Source: Flavobacterium sp. | Lineage (GTDB): Bacteria > Bacteroidota > Bacteroidia > Flavobacteriales > Flavobacteriaceae | Direction of reading: 5' to 3' | Length of the DNA: 64,000 nt | Assembly: GCA_020403245.1 (NCBI GenBank) | Contig: JADBYA010000030.1 | Location: 62,001-126,000 of the forward strand | In this document: positions 8,438 through 19,100 of the stretch, in pieces | Layout of the letters: each line of letters opens with the position of its first letter | Numbering within the stretch: position 1 is the first letter of the stretch | The notes under the pieces: generated by a model | Databases searched by the model: none | What the model was told of the DNA's origin: nothing | What the model saw: the letters and a program-made list of their open reading frames with translations, nothing else | Program-made: the position numbers and the translations under genes

Positions 8438-9622
8438 TTATTGCTTTAATGCTTCCTGAACCGAAACTTTTTTACCATTTTTAAATGCGATGATAAATGC
8501 TGATGAATATCCTTTTGTTTTTGCTTCCGATAGTAATCTTTTGGCTTCTTCATAATTAGAAGTATTGCCATACATGTATTTGTTTAAGTTTCCATCAGAT
8601 GACACCGAAATATTGGATAATCCATTAAAATTACTAGGAACAAGTTCTAGTTTTTTTACACTTGCAGAAAGTTGCACTTTGAAAATACTTCCAACAGCAT
8701 CAGCACTATCTTGTTTTGGTTCTGCTTTAGTTTCCGGTTTTTTTACACTCTGTGTTTTACTATCCACTTTTGTTGTAGTTGGCGTTTTTGCTGAGTCAAT
8801 TACTGGTTTAAATTCCATTCTTTGTGATGGTTTGACAATATTATCGCCTTCGCCAGCACCATAAAATTCTTTTTTATACGCTATAATTGCATTAGCAATT
8901 GCTTGTGCAATATCTTGTTGCCCTTCTTCAGAGTCTAATATTGCTCCTTCCTCTGGATTTGAAATAAAGCCCATTTCTATCAATACTCTTGGCATGTAGG
9001 CTTTGTGTAAAACCATGAAAGGCGCTTGTTTTACTCCACGACTCTTTTTTCCTAATTCATCTATAAAACGATTTTGGATATTTCCAGCTAAAGCAATACT
9101 GCTTTCTAGATATTCTTCTTGTATCATGGTCAAACCAATGATACTTTCTGGAGATTTAGGGTCATAACCCTCATATTTTTGCTTATAATCTTTCTCCATT
9201 GTGATTACCTCATTCTCCTTTTTTGCTGCTTCAAGATTGGAAGCGTTTTTGGACATACCCATTACATAAGTTTCAGTACCACAAGCAGCAGTGTTCTTAT
9301 TGGCGTTACAATGTATGGAAACAAAAATATTAGCATCGGCTCTATTGGCAATATTGGCACGTTCAATCAAGTCGATAAAAACATCGGTTTTACGGGTGTA
9401 AACAACATCAACATTAGGATTCTTTTCCAAAATCTTACCCACTTTTAACACCACAGCCAATGCAATATTTTTTTCAATGTGTCCGTGATATACCGCACCA
9501 TAATCATGATCACCGTGACCTGCATCGAGTGCTACTTTGAATTTAGATTGACAGTAAATAGTATTGGAAATTATAAATAATCCAACTAAATATAGAATTT
9601 TGGGGCAATTAATGTAATTCAT
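8438..9622 (-). CDS. N-acetylmuramoyl-L-alanine amidase with C-terminal SPOR-like domain
   Basis: A 394-residue exported enzyme. A signal peptide (residues 1-24, ending IYCQ) precedes an Amidase_3 zinc domain: DAGHGD gives His36, HIEKN gives Glu50, SIHCN gives His104, and IEMGFISN supplies the catalytic Glu. After a Pro/Lys/Thr-rich linker (~255-310) the last ~80 residues (GSIFKVQLSAS... YEEAKRLL...GYSSAFIIAF) look like a SPOR-type peptidoglycan-binding domain. It cleaves the bond between muramic acid and the stem peptide during cell separation. It is first in the minus-strand group and divergent from lptD, with ~75 bp between their starts. Confidence 0.92.
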   Translation of the reverse strand: MNYINCPKILYLVGLFIISNTIYCQSKFKVALDAGHGDHDYGAVYHGHIEKNIALAVVLKVGKILEKNPNVDVVYTRKTDVFIDLIERANIANRADANIFVSIHCNANKNTAACGTETYVMGMSKNASNLEAAKKENEVITMEKDYKQKYEGYDPKSPESIIGLTMIQEEYLESSIALAGNIQNRFIDELGKKSRGVKQAPFMVLHKAYMPRVLIEMGFISNPEEGAILDSEEGQQDIAQAIANAIIAYKKEFYGAGEGDNIVKPSQRMEFKPVIDSAKTPTTTKVDSKTQSVKKPETKAEPKQDSADAVGSIFKVQLSASVKKLELVPSNFNGLSNISVSSDGNLNKYMYGNTSNYEEAKRLLSEAKTKGYSSAFIIAFKNGKKVSVQEALKQ

Positions 9623-9697
9623 ATGATAGTGAAAAGTTAATTTTAATTAAAACCAAAAGGTTATAAAAACAATATTTCTTTATTTTTGACCGAAATA

Positions 9698-12424
9698 ATG
9701 GTTAAGTTTGCCTCGTCAAAAATCAAGCCATATTTCTACAAAAATAGCATTAAACCTTTGCAAAGAAACTTATTTTATATCGTTTTTTTAACAATTTTCC
9801 TAACATTAGGAAACCAAAAAATATATTCTCAAGAGATACCTCTCAAAACTGATTCTTTTCCAGCTAAAAATCAAATAGATACAACTAAAGCAAAGTCAGA
9901 AAACCTTGCTCCTGTTGTGGATACAATCAAAACTGATAGCATAGTCAAGAAAAAAAAAATTTTAGAATCTAAGATTAAAAGGAAAGCCGTTGATTATGAA
10001 AAACTGGACCAAAAGAAAAAACAAATTACACTTTACAACAAGGCAGAAGTGTACTATGAAGATATTGAATTAAAATCGGGGATTATTGTGATTGATTATG
10101 AAAAAAATGAAATATATGCCGGAAGAATAAAAGACTCAACCGGAAAATATACTCAATTACCCGTTTTCAAACAAGGCGCAAACGTTGTCGAACCTGATTC
10201 TATTCGTTTTAACTTTAAAACCAAGAAAGCATTAGTTTGGAATTCTAGAACCGACCAAGGCGAATTTAAAGTTAAAGCAGCCCTTACCAAAAAAGAAAAT
10301 GACTCCGTTTATTTTATGAAAGGAGCACGATTTACTACTGCAAAAGATATTGACGATCCCGAGTATTATTTTCAAACCAATAAAGTAAAACTTGTACCCG
10401 GTAAGAAAGTAGTTGTAGGTACAACAAACATGGTAATTGCTGATGTTCCAACGCCTTTGGCATTGCCTTTTGCGTTTTTTCCAATGACAGAAAAAAGTAG
10501 ATCCGGATTAATCGTTCCCACTTATACAGATAGTGCTCAAAGAGGTTTTTCTTTGCAAAATGGCGGCTATTATTTTGCTTTAAGTGATAGTTATGACTTA
10601 TCGGTTTTAGGAGATTATTATACTAATGGAAGTTATGGTTTACGATTTGAATCGTCCTATGGCAAGCGATATAGTTTCAGTGGGAATATAAATCTTAGAT
10701 ATGAAAATTTAATAACTAGTGAAAGAGGTTATCCAGACTATTCAAAAACAACAATATATAACATCCAATGGTCACACTCTAAGGACAGTAAATCCAATCC
10801 AAATTCCAGATTTTCAGCTTCGGTAAATTTAGGAAGTAGTACTTATTTCCGTCAATCCTTAAACCAGGTAAATGTGGGTTCTAATTTAAATAATACGCTA
10901 AGTTCCTCTATTTCCTATTCCAAAACATTTAACTCTGTACCTCAAGTAAATTTATCATTAACAGCGACTCATTCACAAAACACCAATACTGGACAAATTA
11001 ATATGACATTGCCAACACTACAACTTAGTGTGGACAGAATATTCCCTTTTGCACCAAAAGATGGAATCAAAAAAGGATTTTTCAAAAATATTAATTTACA
11101 ATATAATTTAAGAGGCGAAAATCGAATTGAAACCAACGATTCCCTTTTCTTCAAACCACAAATGTTTCGAGATGCCAAAACAGGTTTCCAACACAGTATT
11201 CCAATAAGTACCAATTTTAAAGTTTTTAAATATTTCAGTGCCACAACTTCTATAAACTACAACGAAGTTTGGTATTTTAAAACCATTAACAAAGAATTTA
11301 ATTCAGTTCAAAATGAAGTAATTACCAGAGATATTCAAGGTTTTGATGCATTTAGAACCTATTCTTTTTCGACAGGTATAGGAACTACAATTTATGGAAC
11401 CTTTGATTTTGGCAAAGACAAAAAAATTCAATCCATAAGACATGTAGTAAGACCAAATATTACCTACAGTTATACACCGAGTTATAGTAAATATTATGAC
11501 ACTTACAATACTGATGGAACGGGTACAATGCAAAAAGAATATACCCGGTTTGAAGGTGGCATTTTTGGAGCGCCAGGGCAAAACATGTCAAATAATCTCG
11601 GATTCAATTTAAGCAATACATTTGAAGCAAAAGTTACTGATAAAGATTCCACCAAAACAGAACCTAAAAAAATAATGCTTTTGAATAATTTGAATTTTAG
11701 TACTAGCTATGATATGACTGCCGACTCGCTAAAATGGTCTCCAATGCGTATCAGCGGTGGAACACTGTTATTAAATCAAAAGATGAATGTGAATATTGCG
11801 GCAACACTTGATCCGTATGCTATTAATAATTCTGGGCAACGAGTTAATACTTGGAATATTGATAACGGTGGTAGTTTATTTAGAATGACAAGTGCCAATA
11901 TAACAATCAACTATGCTTTTGCCAGTACCGATTTTGATGGTTCAGCTACTAAAAATAAGCAAGGAACAAGAAATGGCGGACGTGAGGATGATTTATTTGG
12001 AACCAACACCGATTTGAGTGATAGGCGACAGAGCCAGTTTGTTGAAGATGATGAAAGTAAAGAGAATATAACCGAATTTTTTAAATATAAATTACCATGG
12101 GACATGAATCTTGCCTATGCGCTAACCTATTCCAACAATAATAGAGAGCAGAAAATCACTGGAAACTCTTTAATGCTCTCTGTGAATACTGATTTAACAC
12201 CAAAATGGAAAGTAGGTGTTTCAACAGGGTATGACTTTGTACAAAAAGGAGTCACATTTACACAGTTCCGATTTGAAAGAGATTTATTGAGTTGGCGAAT
12301 GGATTTCAACTGGGTTCCTTTTGGAGATAATGCCTATTGGGGATTTTTTATAGGAATAAAATCGGGTGTGTTGAGCGATATCAAATGGGATAAACGCTCG
12401 CTTCCAGACAGAACTTTGAATTAA
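9698..12424 (+). CDS. lptD: LPS-assembly protein LptD (OstA-like outer membrane barrel)
   Basis: About 908 residues. I prefer the ATG at 9698 over the upstream in-frame TTG at 9686. A hydrophobic segment ending NQKIYSQ (about residues 27-45) is the signal peptide. Then comes an OstA/LptA-like periplasmic beta-jellyroll (ITLYNKAEVYYEDIELKSG..., ~100-210) and a large beta-barrel to the end, rich in alternating aromatic strands. LptD inserts lipopolysaccharide into the outer leaflet. The usual short lptE gene is not next to it. Many antisense open frames in this gene are shadows. Confidence 0.88.
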   Translation: MVKFASSKIKPYFYKNSIKPLQRNLFYIVFLTIFLTLGNQKIYSQEIPLKTDSFPAKNQIDTTKAKSENLAPVVDTIKTDSIVKKKKILESKIKRKAVDYEKLDQKKKQITLYNKAEVYYEDIELKSGIIVIDYEKNEIYAGRIKDSTGKYTQLPVFKQGANVVEPDSIRFNFKTKKALVWNSRTDQGEFKVKAALTKKENDSVYFMKGARFTTAKDIDDPEYYFQTNKVKLVPGKKVVVGTTNMVIADVPTPLALPFAFFPMTEKSRSGLIVPTYTDSAQRGFSLQNGGYYFALSDSYDLSVLGDYYTNGSYGLRFESSYGKRYSFSGNINLRYENLITSERGYPDYSKTTIYNIQWSHSKDSKSNPNSRFSASVNLGSSTYFRQSLNQVNVGSNLNNTLSSSISYSKTFNSVPQVNLSLTATHSQNTNTGQINMTLPTLQLSVDRIFPFAPKDGIKKGFFKNINLQYNLRGENRIETNDSLFFKPQMFRDAKTGFQHSIPISTNFKVFKYFSATTSINYNEVWYFKTINKEFNSVQNEVITRDIQGFDAFRTYSFSTGIGTTIYGTFDFGKDKKIQSIRHVVRPNITYSYTPSYSKYYDTYNTDGTGTMQKEYTRFEGGIFGAPGQNMSNNLGFNLSNTFEAKVTDKDSTKTEPKKIMLLNNLNFSTSYDMTADSLKWSPMRISGGTLLLNQKMNVNIAATLDPYAINNSGQRVNTWNIDNGGSLFRMTSANITINYAFASTDFDGSATKNKQGTRNGGREDDLFGTNTDLSDRRQSQFVEDDESKENITEFFKYKLPWDMNLAYALTYSNNNREQKITGNSLMLSVNTDLTPKWKVGVSTGYDFVQKGVTFTQFRFERDLLSWRMDFNWVPFGDNAYWGFFIGIKSGVLSDIKWDKRSLPDRTLN

Positions 12425-12426
12425 AA

Positions 12427-12500
12427 GCTGGAAGATGGGAGATGGGAGATGGGAGATGGGAGTTGGAAGTTGGGAGTTGGAAGTTGGGAGTTGGGAATTT
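12427..12500. repeat. Tandem ~7-bp word repeat (GGGAGAT / GGGAGTT / GGAAGTT)
   Basis: Immediately after the lptD stop, about ten imperfect heptamer units follow: first GATGGGA repeated, then TTGGAAG/TTGGGAG alternating, ending near 12500. The tract lies in the gap before ridA. Similar words (in reverse complement) occur at 5481-5516 and inside mutB at 58828-58859. Confidence 0.85.
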
Positions 12501-12535
12501 ATTTTAACTATTGATAATTTGAAACCTATTTATAT

Positions 12536-12916
12536 ATGAAAAAGATAATTTTTACCGATAAAGCTCCAGCGCCAATTGGCCCCTACAACCAAGCGGTTTT
12601 GGTTGGCAACACCTTGTACACTTCGGGGCAAATTGCACTCAATCCTGCTACCATGGAATTGATACTTGATGATATTGAAACCGAAACCAGGCAAGTGATG
12701 GAAAACATGAAAGCCGTTCTCGAAGCTGCCGATATGACTTTTGACGACGTAATAAAAGCCACTATTTTCATCATGAACATGGATGATTTCTCAAGAATTA
12801 ACAACGTTTACGGCAGTTTCTTTGACGAAAAAACCGCTCCAGCTCGCGAAACCGTGCAAGTAGCTGGCTTACCCAAAGGTGTGAATGTTGAGATTTCGAT
12901 GATAGCGGTGAAATAA
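12536..12916 (+). CDS. ridA: RidA family enamine/imine deaminase
   Basis: A 126-residue protein of standard length for the YjgF/YER057c/UK114 family. Diagnostic stretches are APAPIGPYNQAV near the N-terminus, YTSGQIALNP, and PARETVQVAGLPKGVNVEISMIAVK at the end, whose Arg (around residue 105) binds the substrate carboxylate and whose Glu positions the catalytic water. It hydrolyses reactive enamines such as 2-aminoacrylate released by PLP enzymes. It follows lptD in the same direction with only the heptamer tract between; an intrinsic terminator follows. Confidence 0.95.
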   Translation: MKKIIFTDKAPAPIGPYNQAVLVGNTLYTSGQIALNPATMELILDDIETETRQVMENMKAVLEAADMTFDDVIKATIFIMNMDDFSRINNVYGSFFDEKTAPARETVQVAGLPKGVNVEISMIAVK

Positions 12917-12923
12917 ACTAAAC

Positions 12924-12956
12924 CAAAAAAAATCCCTGTATTGGGACTTTTTTTAT
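12924..12956. terminator. Bidirectional intrinsic terminator
   Basis: A-run, CCC...GGG stem (TCCC TGTATT GGGA) and a T-run between convergent ridA and the N-acetylglucosamine-kinase-like gene. The A and T tracts on either side let it act on both strands. Confidence 0.75.
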
Positions 12957-13807
12957 TATTTATTTAAAACATGATAAGCAATCAAACCATCAATGGGTCT
13001 TCGCAACACATTGACCATTTTAATATCATATTTATTGAGTATCTGTTCTAATTCATCTTTCAAATAAAAAGCTATAGAACCTACAAAATGAACCGGAACA
13101 TCATGACAATTTTCATATTGCATGATATAATTTTTGGTAAAATCTTTTAACTCCTTACGAATAATTTTTTTGCAAAACTCGTTGTCTTTGTGCTTAATAA
13201 TAAATTTAGCAAACGTAGCCAAGTAGGCATTCGGATTGGCTTCTTTATACAAATTAGCTTTGATATAATCCGCATCTACGTTGTATTCTTCTTCAAATTC
13301 TTTAGCCAATAAAGGTGGCATACTGTTAAAATAATACCCACGAAGCAAGTGTCTTCCAAAACGATTTCCCGAACCATCATCCATAACAATATATCCTAAG
13401 GATTGTACTTTTTGATGCAATACTTTGCCATCAAAATAGCTACAATTTGAACCTGTTCCGAGAATACATACTATTGCTTTTTCATCTTTGGGTGTTGTAG
13501 CATACACTGCTGCATAGGTATCTTCATGGACAGAAACTGTAGCATTTGGGAAATATTCTTGAAAAACTTTTGATAAAAAATCTTTCATTCTATCAGTTCC
13601 ACAACCAGCACCATAAAAGAAAAGCTGTTTGGCTTTCGTTTTGTTATGTTCTATATCAAATTTGTCATTAAGACGTGATATAATTTCTTCTTTATCAAGA
13701 ACTTCGGGATTTAAACCTAATGTTTGTGTCGTGAATAATACTTTTCCGTTTTCATCAATAGCAATCCAATCTGCTTTTGTAGATCCACTGTCAACTAATA
13801 ATTTCAT
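12956..13807 (-). CDS. BadF/BadG/N-acetylglucosamine kinase-family ATPase
   Basis: A 283-residue actin-fold sugar kinase. The N-terminal phosphate loop is LLVDSGSTKADW, the second is CILGTGSNCSYFDG (about 115-128), and VMDDGSGNRFGRHLLRGYY is the region around the base of the cleft. The family phosphorylates N-acetylglucosamine or related amino sugars in the cytoplasm; the nearby muropeptide-degrading GH3 lipoprotein makes GlcNAc recycling a reasonable role, but that is inference. It follows gap on the minus strand after a ~110-bp gap that contains a large inverted repeat. Confidence 0.85.
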   Translation of the reverse strand: MKLLVDSGSTKADWIAIDENGKVLFTTQTLGLNPEVLDKEEIISRLNDKFDIEHNKTKAKQLFFYGAGCGTDRMKDFLSKVFQEYFPNATVSVHEDTYAAVYATTPKDEKAIVCILGTGSNCSYFDGKVLHQKVQSLGYIVMDDGSGNRFGRHLLRGYYFNSMPPLLAKEFEEEYNVDADYIKANLYKEANPNAYLATFAKFIIKHKDNEFCKKIIRKELKDFTKNYIMQYENCHDVPVHFVGSIAFYLKDELEQILNKYDIKMVNVLRRPIDGLIAYHVLNK

Positions 13808-13835
13808 ATTTTAAGAGTATAGAAAAAAGAATAGC

Positions 13836-13896
13836 GAAAAGAGAATATAGAAAATAAAAAAAATATCGAAAAATCTATTCTCTATATTCTCTTTTC
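13836..13896. repeat. Perfect 16-bp inverted repeat in gap between gap and kinase gene
   Basis: GAAAAGAGAATATAGA at 13836-13851 and its exact reverse complement at 13881-13896, with a 29-bp loop. Degenerate copies of the same word (AGTATAGAAAAAAGAATAG, ATCTATTCTC) lie around and between them. In minus-strand RNA it could fold as a stem after gap, possibly as terminator or 3'-end stabiliser. Confidence 0.8.
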
Positions 13897-13918
13897 TATG
13901 TTCTTTTTTTCACTATTG

Positions 13919-14941
<1,023 letters not shown>

Positions 14942-14999
14942 TTATTTTTATGGTTAATGGTTTATGGTTTGAACAAGGTACCACAAACACTTTTAATTT

Positions 15000-15986
15000 T
15001 TATGTAGACATAATGTCTGAAACTCTTAATAATTCTCTATCAATTTCTGAATGTCCTTTAATAGCTTGTTCTAATGGTGTTAACGCCACTTTGTCATTTA
15101 CTATCCCTACCATAAAATTTGATTTTCCTTCTAAGATAGATTCAACTGCTTTTACACCTAATCTACTGGCTAAAACTCTATCGTAACATGAAGGTGCACC
15201 TCCACGTTGCATGTGACCAAGAACAGAAACACGAATATCATATTCGGGAAAATTTTCCTCTATATAATCTTTTAATTCAAAAACATTTTTGCCAATTTTA
15301 TCTCCTTCGGCAATGACAACAATACTTGAAGATTTTCCTGATGCTTTACTTTTGCGAAGCGAATCTAAAAGGCGTTCTAATCCTAAATCTTCTTCAGGAA
15401 TAAGAATTTCCTCTGCTCCAGCTCCAATTCCGGCATTTAAAGCAATATGTCCAGCATCACGACCCATTACCTCAACCAAAAAAAGTCGGTTGTGAGAACT
15501 AGCTGTATCACGAATTTTATCGATGCATTCCACTACAGTGTTTAAAGCAGTGTCAAATCCCAAAGTATGGCTGGTTCCAAAAATATCATTATCAATGGTT
15601 CCGGGAATTCCCATTACAGGAAAATCATATTCATTGTTAAAAATTTCTGCTCCAGTAAATGAACCATCACCCCCAATAACTACGAGTGCATCAACTCCTG
15701 CAGCAACTAAATTTTGATGTGCATTTTGTCTGCCTTCAATAGTCATAAATTCTTTGGAACGAGCAGACTTTAAAATGGTTCCGCCTTTGTTGACGATATT
15801 ATTAACACTTCTAGGTCCCATTTCTTTGAAATCGCCTTCAATCATTCCTTGATAACCTCTGTATATTCCAATACATTCTATATTGTGATAGGCACAAGTT
15901 CTAACTACTGAACGAATGGCTGCATTCATTCCTGGAGAATCTCCACCTGAAGTTAAAACTCCAATCTTTTTTATAGTTTTTGACAT
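15000..15986 (-). CDS. pfkA: ATP-dependent 6-phosphofructokinase
   Basis: A 328-residue enzyme with bacterial PfkA length. Motifs in order: LTSGGDSPGMNAAIR (ATP loop), GIYRGYQGMIEG, VIGGDGSFTGA, GIPGTIDNDI with the catalytic Asp, VEVMGRDAGHIAL (substrate loop) and VLGHMQRGGAPS. It phosphorylates fructose-6-phosphate, the committing step of glycolysis. The Gly after the first GGD supports ATP rather than pyrophosphate as donor. It precedes gap on the same strand with 70 bp between. Confidence 0.97.
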   Translation of the reverse strand: MSKTIKKIGVLTSGGDSPGMNAAIRSVVRTCAYHNIECIGIYRGYQGMIEGDFKEMGPRSVNNIVNKGGTILKSARSKEFMTIEGRQNAHQNLVAAGVDALVVIGGDGSFTGAEIFNNEYDFPVMGIPGTIDNDIFGTSHTLGFDTALNTVVECIDKIRDTASSHNRLFLVEVMGRDAGHIALNAGIGAGAEEILIPEEDLGLERLLDSLRKSKASGKSSSIVVIAEGDKIGKNVFELKDYIEENFPEYDIRVSVLGHMQRGGAPSCYDRVLASRLGVKAVESILEGKSNFMVGIVNDKVALTPLEQAIKGHSEIDRELLRVSDIMST

Positions 15987-16126
15987 TTTTCAGCTATTTA
16001 ATTGTAAAATTAGCAAACGAGAAGCAGTTTTTTATCAATCTCATCAAGATGTTACTAAACGATGTAAAATTCAATCGTTTTCGTTGATAAGTTTTCAAAA
16101 AAGATTAATTTTAGAGGAATTCTATA

Positions 16127-19100
16127 TTAATCCTCAACTGGAATAGCTTCTTTATTTGATGATGGGTTTTCTATATCGTTGTCCTTGTCCTTATCTTTCT
16201 TTTCTTTACTTTGTATATCTATATTTTCTAAATCAGAATCGTGCAAATCATCACTTTTGTTTGAAGTCACTTTATCAATTTTTGCATTTTTAAAGATTAT
16301 GTTTATCAACTCTTTCAAATTATCAAAATCTACTTCATAAGAAATACCAACTCCTTGCGTGTATCCAATTCCTTGTCCGATATAGGTAATATCATTTTCT
16401 TTATTAAAAAATCTCAAATTCAAAGTACCATCTTCATTTACTCTATATTGCACTTCAACATCGCCCACTATAGCAGTTTCTGTAATTCCACCTACAGGAA
16501 CACCAACTTTGCCGTTTACAGTAATTCTATCGTTTATCTTGGAAGAGACAGAAACGCCAAATCGCGCATCGGTTTGAAAATCTGGATTATTACTATTATC
16601 AGCCGTTACATATTCAATTCCTAATTGAAGTTTATCATCTTCTCCAGCAAACAAATCGTTAAACATACTGCTTGCTTTTTCAAATAAATTGTTGGATAAT
16701 TGATTTTGACTTACTCCATCTTGACTCAAAAACCCTCCAGTAGAGAGTAAATAAAGCGCTTGAATTTGTCTAGTGTCTTTGTCATCAAGTTTGTATTGCA
16801 ATTCAGATTTTAGCGAACTTCCTACATTGGGAAAATTAATAGTAAAATCGGGATCTGGATTTGTCAAACTTCCTTTTACATCTATAATGACCTCTACATC
16901 TACTTTTTTATTAAAGGATGGATTATCAATTAATACTGCTGGGTTTGCGCCGCCCACTACTTTATAAACTGCAGCTAAGTTGAGCGTTGCGGCTAATGGG
17001 TCTCCATTCCAAACTATATAACTCCCTTTTTTTACATCAAATTTTTTGTCAATTAATCCGCCGTATTTAAAATTATAGGAACCTTCGGTAGCAGAAAATT
17101 CTCCAAACATTTCAAATTTCCCCAATGTATTTATTCTAAATTGTAATGTACCATTTCCTTTGCCTTTCATGGCATGTCCAGAATCTCTATCTAAAATTAC
17201 TTCAACGTTAGCATTATTGTTTATTGCAAAATTAAAATCCAATTCCAACCCATCATAATTTCGGTTTTCGGCTAACTTATACTTTTTCTTATTTAACTTT
17301 TCGGCAGGAGTTAAAAAATGAAGATAGTTATTGTCATCACTAGCAACTGCGTCATTTATAGGTATTTTAATATCGGTTCCTTTTGCAGATTCACCATTAA
17401 CGGTAATCATCAAACCGCTTGCTGGCCCTTTTATATTGGCAGAACCATTAAAGAATGCATCTCCATAAAAAGCTGCATCTTCATAATCAGTTGTGTTTAA
17501 CGCTAAAAGTCTATTGGAGTTAATAGATAAATCCAATTGCCAGTCATCAAATTTCTTATGTTTAATAAAGCCGCTTAAAGTTCCTTTTGTATCAAACTTT
17601 GTATCAGAAATAGAAGTTTCTCTAATTATAAACTTATTTTCGGTTATATCTACAATGGTATTATCAATAAACTTGTAATCCGTATTTAGATAAGGAATAG
17701 TTAATCCTGCATCATTTACAAATAATCTACCGTTGTAATCTAATTGCTCTACGTTTCCTTCTATTCTTGCATTTCCTGATACAAAACCACGAATATTTGT
17801 AATAACATCACCACCAATTTTTCCTAAAATTCCTAAATTGAAATTATCAAAACTAAAATCAAGATCTAATAAAGTCTGACTGTTTACAATTTCAATATTA
17901 CCACTTGCTTTGAATGTCTCTACATTTTTATTGTCTAATGATGAATTGACATAAAACTTTCTTAGTGATTCATCTCCAGAGATATCTAAATTTAAGTCGC
18001 CATATTCAACATTATTTACATGCAAATTACCTATATTTAGAGTGGATGTGGGCTGAAAAACAGTGCTATTTTGTTTAAAATTAATTTTCCCATTTAGATT
18101 ACCTTCAAACTTAAACTTATCGACATCGGGTGTGATTTTATTTAAATTTACATTTTCAAAGGTGAGTTGTAAATCTTTTGAATTTTTGCCATTAATGGTT
18201 CCCGATAAATTAATATTTTGATTTTCATGAGATAAAATGATATTTTCAAATGAAAAATTACTCAACTTCTTATCAAAAACAATTTTGTTATTTACTTCAT
18301 CTCCGTTTTCATTCAAATACCAAAGATAATCTTTGAATTGCATCTCTGATTTTTTGAAACCTACCACATTTTTATTTTGTTTATTGATAGTGTGGTATAA
18401 ATTTAAATTATAAAAATCAAGTCCTTGCTTACCTCCTTTAAATTCAGTTCTAAAATGTAAAGTATCCTTTGAAATAGTATTAATTAAACTAAAATCTCTA
18501 ATTGTATATCCCTTAGTTTTAATAGAGTCCATTTGAATAAATGTATTATACAATGGATTTTGGTTATCTACTTTTAAAGAAATGTTATCCATTTCATTAT
18601 CAGAAAATTTAATTTTAGGTGAGTTAAAAGTCAATTTAAAATCTTTTGCGTCTGAACTTATATTTCCTTTCAAAATAGTGTTTGTAGCTATCGAAATATC
18701 AGGATAAAATATTTCGATAATCTTACTGAATATTGTAAAATTAAATTTTAAATACTGACCTCTACTAACTTTATTGGGTTTGTAATTAGTATATAAACTT
18801 CCCAGAGAATTCTCTACTACTTTGAGTAACTGATTGAACTGAAATTTCCCAACCACACTTCCTTCAATCGCATCATCAGATGTTATAGTGATAGTTCGCT
18901 CTCTTTTTTCATCAAAAACAGAATTAACATTTAAAAAATCAACATAATAAGTGTCTTTTTTGTTTTGGTAAGAGGCGTTTGTTAGGACAACATCACCTAT
19001 CATATTATCGATAGAATTTCCATTGGCTTTTATGGTCAAATCTCCTTTAAAAATTGAAATGGAATCATTAATAAAATTTAATTTTTGCAGATTTGCATAA

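Noticed and set aside
10969..11581. Antisense open frames in lptD
   Set aside because: They are shadows of an intact barrel gene with strong plus-strand coding signal.
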